NCBI RefSeq assembly: GCF_022288805.1 | Contig: NZ_JAKOPM010000002.1 | Location: forward strand, 186,001 to 250,000 | Length of the DNA: 64,000 bases | Direction: 5' to 3' | DNA from: Corynebacterium yonathiae | Lineage (GTDB): Bacteria > Actinomycetota > Actinomycetes > Mycobacteriales > Mycobacteriaceae | Shown: piece after piece, positions 47,864 through 57,835 of the stretch | Layout of the letters: the number at the start of each line of letters is the position of its first letter | Numbering within the stretch: position 1 is the stretch's first letter | Translations under genes and position numbers: made by a program | Notes under the pieces: generated by a model | The model's input: the letters and a program-made list of their open reading frames with translations, nothing else | The model's database searches: none | What the model was told of the DNA's origin: nothing

Positions 47864-49396
47864 ATGAACAGACTACTGCGCGGCGCACGATGGCTCATGG
47901 GTACCCAATGGCCGGTCTATGCCGCCTTAGTCCTCGGCGCCAACCTTATCGGTGCCATCGCGATTATGACCTTTGTCCTCTATTTCCTGCCGATGCCGGA
48001 GATTAAAGACTTCGCCGCCGAATTGCCCAGCCTCATGGGCGTCGCCGCGGTGTATCTGATTTTTGCCGTGATCATTGGCATCGCCGTAACCCTGCTGCTA
48101 TTCCGCCCGGTGCTGGACTGGCAGCGAAACCCGGACGAGCACGATCCGAATATGGTGCGCAACTTGGTGCTGCGCATCCCCGTCTACCAGTCCGTGGTGG
48201 CGGCCGCGGTGTGGCTCATCGGCATCATTCTCGCCGTGGTGATTTCCGGCCGGGAATCCGCCAAGCTCGGGCTCGTCGTGGGTGTTTCCGCAACACTCGC
48301 CGGTCTCGTGGTCATTATCTTGACCTATCTACAGGCTGAACGCCTTGTGCGCCCGGTCGCCGCCCAAGCGGTGGCACGGCGATTTGAGGATTCCACTCTC
48401 GAGCCGCCCATCAAATATCGCCTGATTTCTACCTGGTTAATGACCTCCGGCGTGCCACTGGTGGGTATCCTCCTCGTGCTCATCGCGCAGCGCACCGGAC
48501 TTTTTCACGGCACTGCGGGAGACCTCGTCCCTGCCATTACCGCACTCGCACTGACCGCCCTGGCTACCGGGTTTATCGGCACCAGCTTCGCCGTGATGAG
48601 CGTGGTAGATCCGATCCTAGAATTGCAGGACGCTATCAAGCGCGTGCGCCGCGGAGAGACCAATGCCGAGGTCGATATCTACGATGGCTCCGAATTGGGA
48701 GTGCTGCAGGCCGGTTTTAATGAAATGATGCGTGGCCTGCGGGAGCGCAACCGCGTGCGCGATATTTTCGGCCGCTACGTCGGCAGCGAGGTGGCCCAAC
48801 GTGCGCTGGAGGAGCGCCCAGAATTAGGCGGCGAGGATCGCAAAGTTGCGGTGCTTTTTATTGACGTCATCGGTTCCACCACCTTCGCCGTCAACCACTC
48901 CCCCGAGGAGGTGGTGGAGGAACTCAATAAGTTCTTCGAGCACGTCGTCGAGGTGGTGCACCGCAATAAAGGAATTATTAATAAATTCCAGGGCGATGCA
49001 GCCCTCGCCGTTTTTGGCGCTCCCCTCAATGTTTATGATTCCACCTCCATGGCCCTCCAGGCCGCCCGGGAGCTGCGCAGTGAATTGCGCGGACTCGAAT
49101 TGCAAGCCGGCATCGGGGTGGCCGCAGGACACGTCGTCGCCGGGCATATCGGTGGTGCGGACCGCTTCGAATACACCGTCATTGGAGATGCCGTGAATGA
49201 AGCCGCGCGCCTGACCGAGCTGGCCAAGGACACCCCGGGCCAAGTGCTCACCAATGCCGCCACACTCAAGACCGCTAACGAGGCCGAGCAGGCCCGGTGG
49301 ACTATGATGAAATCCATTGAGCTACGCGGTCGCCATCGCATGACCCAGCTGGCTCGCCCTATCCGCGCTACCCTGGCAGAACGTTCCGAGGTATAA
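47864..49396 (+). CDS. cyaB: Membrane adenylate cyclase (class III) with HAMP domain
   Basis: 510 residues. Six hydrophobic segments occupy residues 15-240, followed by a HAMP-like helix pair (VVDPILELQDAIKRVRRGE). The class III cyclase domain (about 320-490) has the metal Asp in VLFIDVIGSTTF, the ATP-selecting Lys in NKFQGDAALAVFG, and YTVIGDAVNEAARL. It makes cAMP, the effector of GlxR; C. glutamicum has one such gene (from memory). The ATG at 47864 is chosen because the frame before it is the holB antisense. No strong ribosome site. Confidence 0.92.
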   Translation: MNRLLRGARWLMGTQWPVYAALVLGANLIGAIAIMTFVLYFLPMPEIKDFAAELPSLMGVAAVYLIFAVIIGIAVTLLLFRPVLDWQRNPDEHDPNMVRNLVLRIPVYQSVVAAAVWLIGIILAVVISGRESAKLGLVVGVSATLAGLVVIILTYLQAERLVRPVAAQAVARRFEDSTLEPPIKYRLISTWLMTSGVPLVGILLVLIAQRTGLFHGTAGDLVPAITALALTALATGFIGTSFAVMSVVDPILELQDAIKRVRRGETNAEVDIYDGSELGVLQAGFNEMMRGLRERNRVRDIFGRYVGSEVAQRALEERPELGGEDRKVAVLFIDVIGSTTFAVNHSPEEVVEELNKFFEHVVEVVHRNKGIINKFQGDAALAVFGAPLNVYDSTSMALQAARELRSELRGLELQAGIGVAAGHVVAGHIGGADRFEYTVIGDAVNEAARLTELAKDTPGQVLTNAATLKTANEAEQARWTMMKSIELRGRHRMTQLARPIRATLAERSEV

Positions 49397-49407
49397 CGAG
49401 GTTTTAA

Positions 49408-50643
49408 GTGAGCTCAGCTCCTCGGCCCCGCATGATCGCGCCCGATGTGGCACGCGGCATGGCCCTATTAGGCATCGCCATGGCCAATATGACCACGGCG
49501 TGGATTATCACCACCGACCGGCCAGCAAGCTATTTCGGTGGCATCATCGACGGCAGCGCGTGGGACAAGGCCGCCGTCGTCTTCGGCGCCTTCTTTGTCC
49601 ACAACCGCGGCCTACCCATGTTTTCTACGTTGCTGGGCTTTGGTGTGGGGCTCATCGCGTTGAGTCTGTGGCGGCGTGGCTTTCCGGTGCAGGCGGCGCG
49701 CGGGGTCATCGCCAAGCGCTATGCCTTCTTGGCTCTGATGGGCGCGGTGCATATGGTGCTGCTGTTTTGGGGCGACATCATGTTCTTCTATGGCGTGGCC
49801 GGAATCGTGATTGCATTCCTGCTGCGCAAGCGGGATTCTACCCTTATGCTCGTGGCCTATATTCTGTTCGCACTGTGCGCGCTGGGCGGGATCGTGGCCT
49901 TCATTTCCGGCGCTATGGATCCCCTCGGCGTGGTGGCTACGGAAGGCATCGGCACCATCGAGTCCTACCCCGATTTGCTGCTCAGCCAGCTTGTCACCCT
50001 AGGCAGCCAGGTTTTAGCCACGCCGATCATTTTGCTGATGTACCTGCCTGTCATGCTGGTGGGTTTTGTGTGGGCGCGCCAAGGCGTGCTTGCCGACGTC
50101 CCTTCTCACCGCCCCACCCTCCTCCGCTGGGTTGCCATCGCGGTGGTCATTACCGTGGTAATCGGCGCCCTGTGGTCTTTGAGCACGCTTGGGGTCATCG
50201 AGCAGCGCTGGGCGAATGCGGCCAATAATGCTAACTCTTTCCTCGGTGTCTTCACCGGCCCCGGCATCCTGGCCGGGCTCGCATTAGTGCTGCAGCCAGT
50301 ACAGGAGCGACTCTCGGCCGGCGCACCGCTGCCCGCGGTATTGTGGCCCTTTGCGGCGCTGGGCAAGCGCTCCATGAGCGGCTATGTGGGCCAGTCCATC
50401 TTCTTTTTCTGCCTCGTACACCCGTTCATGCTGGACTTTGGCCACGAGCTAGGGGCTTTTTGGCCAGGCCGCGCTCGCTTTCGCGGTATGGCTGGCCACG
50501 CTCATCTTCGTCTGCGTGCTGGAGGCCTACGGCCGCCGCGGCCCCATCGAGTCCGTGCATCGCCGCTTGTCTTATGGCCCGACGATGCAACCGCAGTTAC
50601 CGGGTGCGGCGAAGGCCGTCAATCAGCAGCAGGTGTCCGATAA
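49408..50643 (+). CDS. DUF418 membrane protein, C-terminus frameshifted
   Basis: A membrane protein of the DUF418 family with about eight hydrophobic segments. It follows the cyclase with an 11-base gap and GAGG before the GTG. From residue about 349 the reading frame is not family-like (WPGRARFRGMAGH). One base fewer in the G-run 50452-50455 restores a typical DUF418 end: LFGQAALAFAVWLATLI, then EAYGRRGPIESVHRRLSYGP, stop at 50647. So there is either a real frameshift that replaces the last ~60 residues or a base-call error in a homopolymer. Function unknown; the family may transport or sense. Confidence 0.8.
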   Translation: MSSAPRPRMIAPDVARGMALLGIAMANMTTAWIITTDRPASYFGGIIDGSAWDKAAVVFGAFFVHNRGLPMFSTLLGFGVGLIALSLWRRGFPVQAARGVIAKRYAFLALMGAVHMVLLFWGDIMFFYGVAGIVIAFLLRKRDSTLMLVAYILFALCALGGIVAFISGAMDPLGVVATEGIGTIESYPDLLLSQLVTLGSQVLATPIILLMYLPVMLVGFVWARQGVLADVPSHRPTLLRWVAIAVVITVVIGALWSLSTLGVIEQRWANAANNANSFLGVFTGPGILAGLALVLQPVQERLSAGAPLPAVLWPFAALGKRSMSGYVGQSIFFFCLVHPFMLDFGHELGAFWPGRARFRGMAGHAHLRLRAGGLRPPRPHRVRASPLVLWPDDATAVTGCGEGRQSAAGVR

Positions 50644-51178
50644 CTAGGGCGCTGGCTTCGGCCGCACGCACTAGCCGCGCCTTGCGCTTTCGCTGCTGCA
50701 GCGCCGCACGCAAGGCCGTTAGCCCCTCGGCCGCGACGAGCAGGTTGGCGCCGTGGCCAATGCCCTTGCCGGCGTCGGTGCGCAGCGCTGGGTCGCCCGC
50801 CAGTGCCGAGGTGGCAAGCACGGCCGCGCCACCTACTGCAACCGCGGCGGCCGTCGGCTGGGTACGGGTGGCGGCAACGCCCGCTCCCCATGCTGCCGCG
50901 CGCAGGCCCCAACCTAGGGCATCATTGCGCGCGCCGCGGCGATACAAACTCCAGGCATAGGCGGTGTGGCCTGCCGCCACGGCCGCCACTCCCAGCACAG
51001 AGGGGCGGATCAGGCGGCGGGTCTTTTCCACTCGAGCAATGACTCCGGTCAGGACTGCGGTGCCCACGGCGGGCTCCTCGCAGACCGAGGCGAGCAGCTG
51101 TGGCTGTGCGCTGATATCGGATACGGCGCGTCGCAGGGCCGCAGCGCCTTCCTGGGTGCGGGCAAGAAAATCGTTCAT
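50597..51178 (-). CDS. Hypothetical Ala-rich membrane protein
   Basis: 193 residues with several moderate hydrophobic helices (SVLGVAAVAAGHTAYAWSLY, AAAVAVGGAAVLATSALAG, ASALVIGHLLLIDG) and Arg-rich connectors. No recognised motif. Starts at the ATG 51178 with AAGGTGG upstream; an in-frame GTG three codons earlier also exists. Overlaps the tail of the convergent DUF418 gene by about 50 bases. It could be a DUF4267-like or another small four-helix membrane protein; I cannot assign it. Confidence 0.7.
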   Translation of the reverse strand: MNDFLARTQEGAAALRRAVSDISAQPQLLASVCEEPAVGTAVLTGVIARVEKTRRLIRPSVLGVAAVAAGHTAYAWSLYRRGARNDALGWGLRAAAWGAGVAATRTQPTAAAVAVGGAAVLATSALAGDPALRTDAGKGIGHGANLLVAAEGLTALRAALQQRKRKARLVRAAEASALVIGHLLLIDGLRRTR

Positions 51179-51196
51179 GCCCGCCACCTTACGCGG

Positions 51197-54172
51197 TTAT
51201 TTCTTGCGCGAGCCGGCCTTCACCACGTTTTTCGTGCCGGGCGAAGGCTTCTTGGTTGCCTTCTTGCCGGCCTTCTTCGTGGACTTTTTGGTGACCTTCT
51301 TAGTCGCCTTCTTCTTCGTCGTCTTTTTAGAGGACTTCTTTGTGGACTTCTTCTTGGTCTCGCCGGATGCTTCCTTGGCGCGGCGCTCGGAAAGGAGCTC
51401 GTTTGCGCGGGCGTCGGTAAGCTGCTCCGGGTCATCGCCGCGGCGCAGGGAGGCATTGGTGGTGCCGTCGGTGACGTACGGACCGAAGCGGCCGTCCTTG
51501 ACGGTCATGGGCTTGCCGGAGACGTCATTATCGCCCAGCTGCTTGATCGGCGGCTGGGCCGCGGCGCGACCACGGCGCTTCGGCTCGGCATAGATCCGGC
51601 GGGCCTCGTCCAAGGTGATGGTGAAGATCTGCTCTTCCTTGGCCAAGGAGCGCGAATCGGTCCCCTTCTTCAGGTACGGGCCGTAGCGGCCGTTCTGCGC
51701 GGTGATCATCACGCCGTCATCCTCGCCCACCTCGCGCGGCAAGGAGAGCAGCTTGAGGGCTTCTTCGAGGGTGACCGTAGAGGGCTCCATCGAGCTAAAT
51801 AGCGAGGCCGTACCCGGCTTCAGCTTGTTCTCGATGTACTCCTTGACGCGCTTTTCCTTCTGCTTCGCGGCAGTTTTGGTTTCCCAGTTCTTAGCGCGCT
51901 TGCCTTCCTCGGCGCGTTGCTTGTCTTCCTCGGCACGCTCCTTGGCGACGACCTCCTCGGCCTCACACTCAGCCTTTTCCCGCTCATCATCGCGGACGAC
52001 CTCGGTAACATATGGGCCAAAGCGGCCCTCCTTAGCCACAATCATGCGGCCATTTGCCGGGTTTTCACCCAATTCGCGGCCGCCCTGCGGGGTCGCGAAG
52101 AGCTTTTCTGCCAGCTCCTCATTCAGGCCATCAGGGGTGACGGTTTCAGAGAGGTTAGCGCGCTGGTATTCGATGGTGCCGTCCTCATTGGTGCCGACGG
52201 CGCGCTCGATATACGGGCCGTAGCGGCCCACGCGGACAAAGACATCGCGGCCCTCGGTATCGGTATAAAGGCGCAGGGAGTTGACCTTGCGAGCATCGAT
52301 GGCTTCTAGGTTGACGTCGATAAGTGACTTCAAACCACCGTGACGGGCAATAGAGGCCGCCTTTTGCTCGTTAGCCTCAGCATTGCCGAAGTAAAAGCCG
52401 TTGAGCCAGGCGGTGCCGTCCTCGATACCGGTAGCAATCTGGTCGAGCTCATCCTCCATGGAAGAGGTGAAGTCATAGTCCACCAGCTCGGTGAAGTTCT
52501 CCTCCAATAGGCCCACGACGGCAAAGGCAACCCACGATGGCACCAGCGCATTGCCGCGCGAGACCACATAGCCGCGGTCCTGGATGGTCTTGATGATGGA
52601 TGCGTAGGTGGACGGGCGACCGATGCCCAGATCCTCCATCTTCTTGACCAGGCTGGCCTCGGTATAGCGGGCCGGTGGATTGGTGGAGTGGCCTTCCGCG
52701 GAGACTTCCTTGGCCTTTAGGGCGCGTCCCTCCTCCAAGTGCGGCAGGCGGGTCTCGCCCTTCTTATCGCCCTTGGCGTCATCCGCGCCGTAGGCCTTCA
52801 GGAAGCCGGGGAAGGTAATGGTGCGGCCGGTGGCGGAGAATTCCACGTCATAGCTGCCATTATCCGTGGTGGCCGTGCCGGCCACGGTGACCTTCATGGA
52901 GGTTCCCTTGGCATCGGCCATCTGGGAGGCGACGGTGCGCTTCCAAATCAGGTCATAAAGCTTAAACTCCTCCGCGTCCAATTGACCGGAGAGCTGGCCC
53001 GGGGTGGCGAAGGACTCGCCGGCCGGGCGGATGGCTTCGTGAGCCTCCTGGGAGTTTTTCACCTTGCGGTCATACACACGCGGGGAATCAGAAACGTACT
53101 CTGCGCCATAGATGCTGGTAGCGGAGTTGCGCGCGGCTGATAGGCCCTGCTTGGACAGCGAGGTGGAATCGGTACGCATATAAGTAATGTGGCCGTTTTC
53201 GTACAGTCGCTGCGCAATGCGCATGGTGCGCTCAGAGGTAAAGTGCAGGCGGCGGCCGGCCTCCTGCTGCAGCGTAGAGGTCATAAACGGCGCATAAGGC
53301 TTGCGCGTATAAGGCTTGTGTTCTACCCCAGCAACCTGCATATCCGCGCCGCTCAGCGCGGTTTCTAACGCCTTGGCCTGCGGCTCGGTAATGACGATGA
53401 CGTCTTTGCTCTTGACGTTGCCGCGGTCATCAAAGTCGCGGCCCAAGGCCACGCGCTTGCTATTGACGGCGGTAAGGCGGGCGTCGAATGTAGCGGGATT
53501 ATCCGCATCCGCAGCGCCGGTATCTAGTGTGGCGGCTAGGTCCCAGTAATCGGCCGGGATGAATGCCATGCGCTCGCGCTCACGTTCGACGATGACGCGG
53601 GTGGCCACCGACTGCACGCGGCCGGCAGAAAGCCGCGGCATGACTTTCTTCCACAGCACCGGGGAGACCTCGTAGCCGTAGAGACGGTCGAGGACGCGGC
53701 GGGTTTCCTGGGCGTCGATAAGGTTGTAATCCAGATCGCGCGTATTATCCGCAGCTTCCAGGATGGCAGACTTGGTGATTTCATTGAACACCATGCGGCG
53801 CACCGGGACCTTGGGCTTTAAGACCTCGAGCAGGTGCCACGCAATGGCTTCACCTTCGCGGTCGGGGTCTGTTGCGAGGTAGAGCTGGTCGCACTGCTTC
53901 AGCTTGGACTTTAGGTCCGCGACTTTCTTCTTTTTATCTGGGCTCACCACATATAGCGGGGCGAAGTCATCCTCCGGGTTCACGCCGAGGCGCGCCCAAG
54001 ATTCCTTCTTATACTTAGCCGGAACGTCCGCAGCGCCGCGGGGAAGATCGCGGATATGGCCCACGGAAGCCTCCACGATGTACTTATCCCCGAGGTAAGG
54101 CTGGATCTTCTTCGCCTTCGTCGCCGACTCGACGATCACCAAGGTCTTTCCCGGCCCGGCTGCTTCTGCCAC
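51197..54172 (-). CDS. topA: DNA topoisomerase I
   Basis: 991 residues. The Toprim domain starts KTLVIVESATKAKKI and includes TDPDREGEAIAW; the active-site tyrosine is Tyr331 in ITYMRTDSTSLS. It relaxes negative supercoils. No Cys4 zinc fingers follow the core; instead come repeats of actinobacterial TopA C-terminal domains (GRYGPYLKK, DGRFGPYVTDG units) and a terminal tail of about 50 residues that is roughly half lysine (KKSTKKSSKKTTKKKATKK). This is the actinobacterial form, in which the Lys tail aids DNA binding and processivity. Divergent from dedA. Confidence 0.97.
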   Translation of the reverse strand: MAEAAGPGKTLVIVESATKAKKIQPYLGDKYIVEASVGHIRDLPRGAADVPAKYKKESWARLGVNPEDDFAPLYVVSPDKKKKVADLKSKLKQCDQLYLATDPDREGEAIAWHLLEVLKPKVPVRRMVFNEITKSAILEAADNTRDLDYNLIDAQETRRVLDRLYGYEVSPVLWKKVMPRLSAGRVQSVATRVIVERERERMAFIPADYWDLAATLDTGAADADNPATFDARLTAVNSKRVALGRDFDDRGNVKSKDVIVITEPQAKALETALSGADMQVAGVEHKPYTRKPYAPFMTSTLQQEAGRRLHFTSERTMRIAQRLYENGHITYMRTDSTSLSKQGLSAARNSATSIYGAEYVSDSPRVYDRKVKNSQEAHEAIRPAGESFATPGQLSGQLDAEEFKLYDLIWKRTVASQMADAKGTSMKVTVAGTATTDNGSYDVEFSATGRTITFPGFLKAYGADDAKGDKKGETRLPHLEEGRALKAKEVSAEGHSTNPPARYTEASLVKKMEDLGIGRPSTYASIIKTIQDRGYVVSRGNALVPSWVAFAVVGLLEENFTELVDYDFTSSMEDELDQIATGIEDGTAWLNGFYFGNAEANEQKAASIARHGGLKSLIDVNLEAIDARKVNSLRLYTDTEGRDVFVRVGRYGPYIERAVGTNEDGTIEYQRANLSETVTPDGLNEELAEKLFATPQGGRELGENPANGRMIVAKEGRFGPYVTEVVRDDEREKAECEAEEVVAKERAEEDKQRAEEGKRAKNWETKTAAKQKEKRVKEYIENKLKPGTASLFSSMEPSTVTLEEALKLLSLPREVGEDDGVMITAQNGRYGPYLKKGTDSRSLAKEEQIFTITLDEARRIYAEPKRRGRAAAQPPIKQLGDNDVSGKPMTVKDGRFGPYVTDGTTNASLRRGDDPEQLTDARANELLSERRAKEASGETKKKSTKKSSKKTTKKKATKKVTKKSTKKAGKKATKKPSPGTKNVVKAGSRKK

Positions 54173-54420
54173 TTCGACTTCATCCCTTTCGATGATGCGA
54201 ACAATAAGGTTTGCACGCTTTCAGCAATCGCCCCTAGCGTACACAGATGATCTGCGTTTTCTTTCTCGCACCATATACGCGGTTGTGCCAAATGGCCGTT
54301 TTCAGGGGCACTATGTACCCCCACGGAACCGGTCTATACTGGCCTACTTAGAACGCCCAGTAGCTGTGAAAGCATTGTGGGGCACGATAGCACACCCAAG
54401 ACGACGCCCGCGGAGGATAC

Positions 54421-55050
54421 ATGGTCGACACCATCACTATGTGGATCGAAACCGTCATGTCCACAGAGTGGATCTACCCGCTGGTAGGCGCACTGATCTT
54501 TGGTGACTGCTTCTTCCCCGTGCTGCCCTCTGAAATCCCGCTCAATATGGCCGGCGCCTGGTCCGGCTCGCAGGGCTTTCCACACCTGCCCACCATGTTT
54601 TTCGTAGCGCTAATTGCCGCCATGATGGGAGATAATCTCTGCTTCCTATTAGGCACACGGTTCATGCCCCTGCTCAAGCGCGTGCCTAAGGGATCCAAGG
54701 CCTACGAAGGGCTGAGCTGGGTCAAGCGCAATATGCGCCGCGGCGGCGGTGCTGCCATCATTATCGCGCGCTTCATTCCCTCCGCCCGGCTCTTCATGAC
54801 TATCCTGCTGGGATCCATGCGGTTTCCCTGGCTGGTCTTCTTATTCTTCGACACCATCGGCGTGGCCCTCTGGGCCGCCCAAGCGCTAGCAATCGGCTAT
54901 CTCGGCGGCATGGCCTTTTCCGATTCGCCGGTGCTGGCGGTGGTGGTCAGTATTATCGCCGCCGTCGTCATCGGCGTAGGCCTGCAGAAACTGCAGAATA
55001 AATTCACCGAGTGGTGGGATACCCGCCGCGGCTACGCCGAAACGCCGTAG
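54421..55050 (+). CDS. DedA-family membrane protein
   Basis: 209 residues of the DedA/SNARE-associated family: hydrophobic segments around PLVGALIFGDCFFPVLPSE, RFIPSARLFMTILLG and FDTIGVALWAAQALAIGYLG. The conserved Glu of PSE and Arg of ARFIPS are present. DedA proteins act as lipid flippases for polyprenyl phosphate or phospholipids. GGAGG precedes the ATG. The 248-base gap before it (from topA) holds promoters for both divergent genes. Ends 15 bases before the convergent cspA. Confidence 0.92.
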   Translation: MVDTITMWIETVMSTEWIYPLVGALIFGDCFFPVLPSEIPLNMAGAWSGSQGFPHLPTMFFVALIAAMMGDNLCFLLGTRFMPLLKRVPKGSKAYEGLSWVKRNMRRGGGAAIIIARFIPSARLFMTILLGSMRFPWLVFLFFDTIGVALWAAQALAIGYLGGMAFSDSPVLAVVVSIIAAVVIGVGLQKLQNKFTEWWDTRRGYAETP

Positions 55051-55064
55051 CGGGGGAAGGCAGC

Positions 55065-55268
55065 CTAGATAACGGAAACGGACTGGGCCTGCTCGCCCTT
55101 CGGGCCGGAGCCAACCTCGAAGGTGACCTGCTGATTTTCCTCTAGGGTGCGGAAGCCGCTGCCCTGAATCTCGGAGTAGTGGACGAAGATATCGCCGGCG
55201 CCATCCGCGCGCTCGATGAAGCCGTAGCCCTTTTCAGAGTTAAACCACTTAACGGTTCCTTGTGCCAT
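55065..55268 (-). CDS. cspA: Cold-shock protein (CspA family)
   Basis: 67 residues. The cold-shock domain has both RNA-binding motifs: [13 protein letters not shown] and [10 protein letters not shown]. It begins [19 protein letters not shown]. It binds single-stranded RNA and DNA as a chaperone. The upstream 180 bases to the helicase gene leave room for a 5' leader, which in Csp genes often controls expression; no specific element is recognised. Confidence 0.96.
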   Translation of the reverse strand: MAQGTVKWFNSEKGYGFIERADGAGDIFVHYSEIQGSGFRTLEENQQVTFEVGSGPKGEQAQSVSVI

Positions 55269-55448
55269 GGTGTGCAGTCCTTTTCTTGCTTATTGGTGCG
55301 GCGATTCCACACCGAGGGAGGTTTCGGTAAATGCGTCCTTTAGCAGTACCTTAAAGTGTAAACACCGCACCAAGACATCATTGGCCTCATATCAGTGTGA
55401 CACGTTCCACGCCAAAGCGATAGACCTAACTCACGAGGGGGGTAGAAA

Positions 55449-57812
55449 TTGGCTCACCCGGAAACGGATAATCCCCTAGGAAAAGAGCTCCTCGAGTACA
55501 TCCAGCGCCGCCTTGATGAGTCTACTCTCACCTTTCACACCACCCTGCCACCGCAGCGCGCCCAGTATGCGCAGTGGCCAGAATGGGTGCTGCCAGAGTT
55601 GCGGGAAAAGCTGGAGGATGGGGGCGTCGCCAAGCTGTATAGCCACCAAGCGGAGCTGGCGCAGGCCGCCTGGGAAGGCGAGGATACGGTGATTTCTACC
55701 GGTACCTCCTCGGGCAAATCGCTGGGCTACCAGCTGCCCATTTTGAGCCGGTTGGCGCAGGACCCGACCGCCTGTGCGCTCTATATCACACCCACCAAGG
55801 CGCTGGGCTCGGACCAGCTGCAGGCGGTGCTTGAGCTGTGCCGGGGGATTCCGGCGCTCAAGACTGTGGTGCCCGCGCCCTATGACGGCGATACGCCGCA
55901 GGAATCCCGCGCGGGCGTGCGCGATCATTCGCGGTTTATTTTCTCCAACCCGGATATGGTGCATATGTCTCTGCTGGCAGCGCATGCGCGGTGGGCGCGG
56001 CTGCTGCGGCACTTAGAGTTCATCGTTATTGATGAATGCCACTCCTACCGGGGTGTATTCGGCGCGAACGTGGCACTGGTGCTGCGGCGCCTGCTGCGTC
56101 TGTGTGAGCACTATGGCTCGCGGCCGACGGTGATCTACGCCTCGGCCACCATGAAGGACCCGGCCCGGCACGCGCAGCGCCTTAGCGGCCGGCCGGCCCG
56201 CGCGATCACAGAGGACTCCGCCCCCACTGGCGCGCGCACGGTAGCGCTGTGGGAACCGGGCTTCATCGAGGGCGCTGAGGGCGAGCACGGGGCGCCGGTG
56301 CGCCGCGCCGCCACCACCGAGGCGGCCGAGATGATGGCTTCTTTCATCGCTGAGGGCGCGCGCACCATGACCTTTGTGCGTTCGCGTCGCTCGGCCGAGG
56401 TGGTGGCGATGCGCGCGGCCGAGGTGCTCTCCGGAAGCCTCGGCCGGCCCGATTTTGCCCAACGCATCGCCGCCTACCGCGCGGGTTACCTGGCCGAGGA
56501 CCGCCGCAAGTTGGAGCGCGCGCTTGACGACGCCTCCTTGCTCGGCGTCGCCACCACCTCCGCGCTCGAACTGGGCATCGACGTCGGCGGGCTCGATGCC
56601 GTGGTCACGGCCGGCTTCCCCGGAACCGTCGCGAGTTTTTGGCAGCAGGCAGGGCGCGCTGGCCGCCGTGGGCAGGGCTCGCTCATAGTGCTCATCGCCC
56701 GCGATGAGCCGATGGATACCTACTTAGTGCACCACCCCGAGGCGCTGCTTGGCCGCCCAGTGGAGGCCAGCGTATTCAATCCGGCCAATCCCTATATCCT
56801 CTTTGGCCACGTCTATTGCGCCGCGGTGGAAAAGCCGCTGGATGATGCCACGATTGCTGCCTGGGGCGCACAGGATGTGGTCCACCAGTTGGCCGAATCT
56901 GGCCTGCTGCGCCGCCGCGAGCGCGGCTGGTTCGCCGTACCCATTCCTGCCCACTCGCCGGAAGAACTCTCCCCGGAGACGGCGCATTCAGCGGTTTCCC
57001 TGCGCGGCGGGGCGGGCGAGGAAGTGATGATCGTGGATTCCTCCGATGGCCGCCTGCTCGGCACCATTGACGCCGCGCGCGCCACCAGCCAGGTGCACCC
57101 CGGCGCGGTGTACCTGCACCAGGGCGAAAGTTTCGTCATTGAGGAGCTCATTCTCAGCGATTACCTAGCACTGGCCCGCCCCGAGGCCCCGGATTATTCC
57201 ACTACTCCGCGCTCCACCACGGATATCCGCATCCTGCGCGAGGCCGATAACCTGATCAACTACTCTCCGGGCCTGTGGGTGGCGGACGTAGAGGTAGAAG
57301 TCACCGATCGCGTCACCGGTTACCAAGTGCGGCTTGCCGATGGCACCATTGGCGATGACATACCCCTCGATCTTCCCGAACAGCGCCTGGTTACTCGGGC
57401 GGTGGCCTATACCATCGACCCGCTGGTGCTTTCGGCCATGGGCGTGACTGCTTCCGATACCCCCGGCACCTTGCATGCGGCCGAGCATGCCGCCATCGGC
57501 CTGCTGCCGCTTATCGCCACCTGCGACCGCTGGGATATCGGTGGCGTTTCCACCGCGCTGCACCCCGATACGCAGCTGCCCACCGTTTTTGTTTACGACG
57601 GCCATCCCGGCGGTGCCGGCTTTGCTGAAGAAGGCTTTCGCCGCTTTCCTGAATGGATCGAGGCCACCTTCGAGGCGGTGCGCTCGTGTCCATGCGAATC
57701 CGGCTGCCCTTCGTGCGTGCAATCGCCGAAATGCGGAAACGGGAATAATCCACTCAGCAAAGACGGTGCGATCAAACTACTCGGTGCGCTGGTCACCATG
57801 ACGCAGGGCTAG
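55449..57812 (+). CDS. DEAD/DEAH-box helicase, Hrq1/MrfA-like
   Basis: 787 residues. Walker A in STGTSSGKSLGYQLP, motif II DECH in IVIDECHSYRG, motif VI QQAGRAGRRGQG. The C-terminal domain (DUF1998) includes the zinc-binding cluster CPCESGCPSCVQSPKC. These features match the Hrq1/MrfA helicases, which unwind DNA with 3'-5' polarity and in Bacillus repair mitomycin C crosslinks (MrfA). TTG start at 55449 with a G-rich site upstream. It lies beside topA and the tad operon as in M. tuberculosis (from memory). Confidence 0.92.
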   Translation: MAHPETDNPLGKELLEYIQRRLDESTLTFHTTLPPQRAQYAQWPEWVLPELREKLEDGGVAKLYSHQAELAQAAWEGEDTVISTGTSSGKSLGYQLPILSRLAQDPTACALYITPTKALGSDQLQAVLELCRGIPALKTVVPAPYDGDTPQESRAGVRDHSRFIFSNPDMVHMSLLAAHARWARLLRHLEFIVIDECHSYRGVFGANVALVLRRLLRLCEHYGSRPTVIYASATMKDPARHAQRLSGRPARAITEDSAPTGARTVALWEPGFIEGAEGEHGAPVRRAATTEAAEMMASFIAEGARTMTFVRSRRSAEVVAMRAAEVLSGSLGRPDFAQRIAAYRAGYLAEDRRKLERALDDASLLGVATTSALELGIDVGGLDAVVTAGFPGTVASFWQQAGRAGRRGQGSLIVLIARDEPMDTYLVHHPEALLGRPVEASVFNPANPYILFGHVYCAAVEKPLDDATIAAWGAQDVVHQLAESGLLRRRERGWFAVPIPAHSPEELSPETAHSAVSLRGGAGEEVMIVDSSDGRLLGTIDAARATSQVHPGAVYLHQGESFVIEELILSDYLALARPEAPDYSTTPRSTTDIRILREADNLINYSPGLWVADVEVEVTDRVTGYQVRLADGTIGDDIPLDLPEQRLVTRAVAYTIDPLVLSAMGVTASDTPGTLHAAEHAAIGLLPLIATCDRWDIGGVSTALHPDTQLPTVFVYDGHPGGAGFAEEGFRRFPEWIEATFEAVRSCPCESGCPSCVQSPKCGNGNNPLSKDGAIKLLGALVTMTQG

Positions 57813-57835
57813 CCGCGCTACCTATTTCCGCCGGC

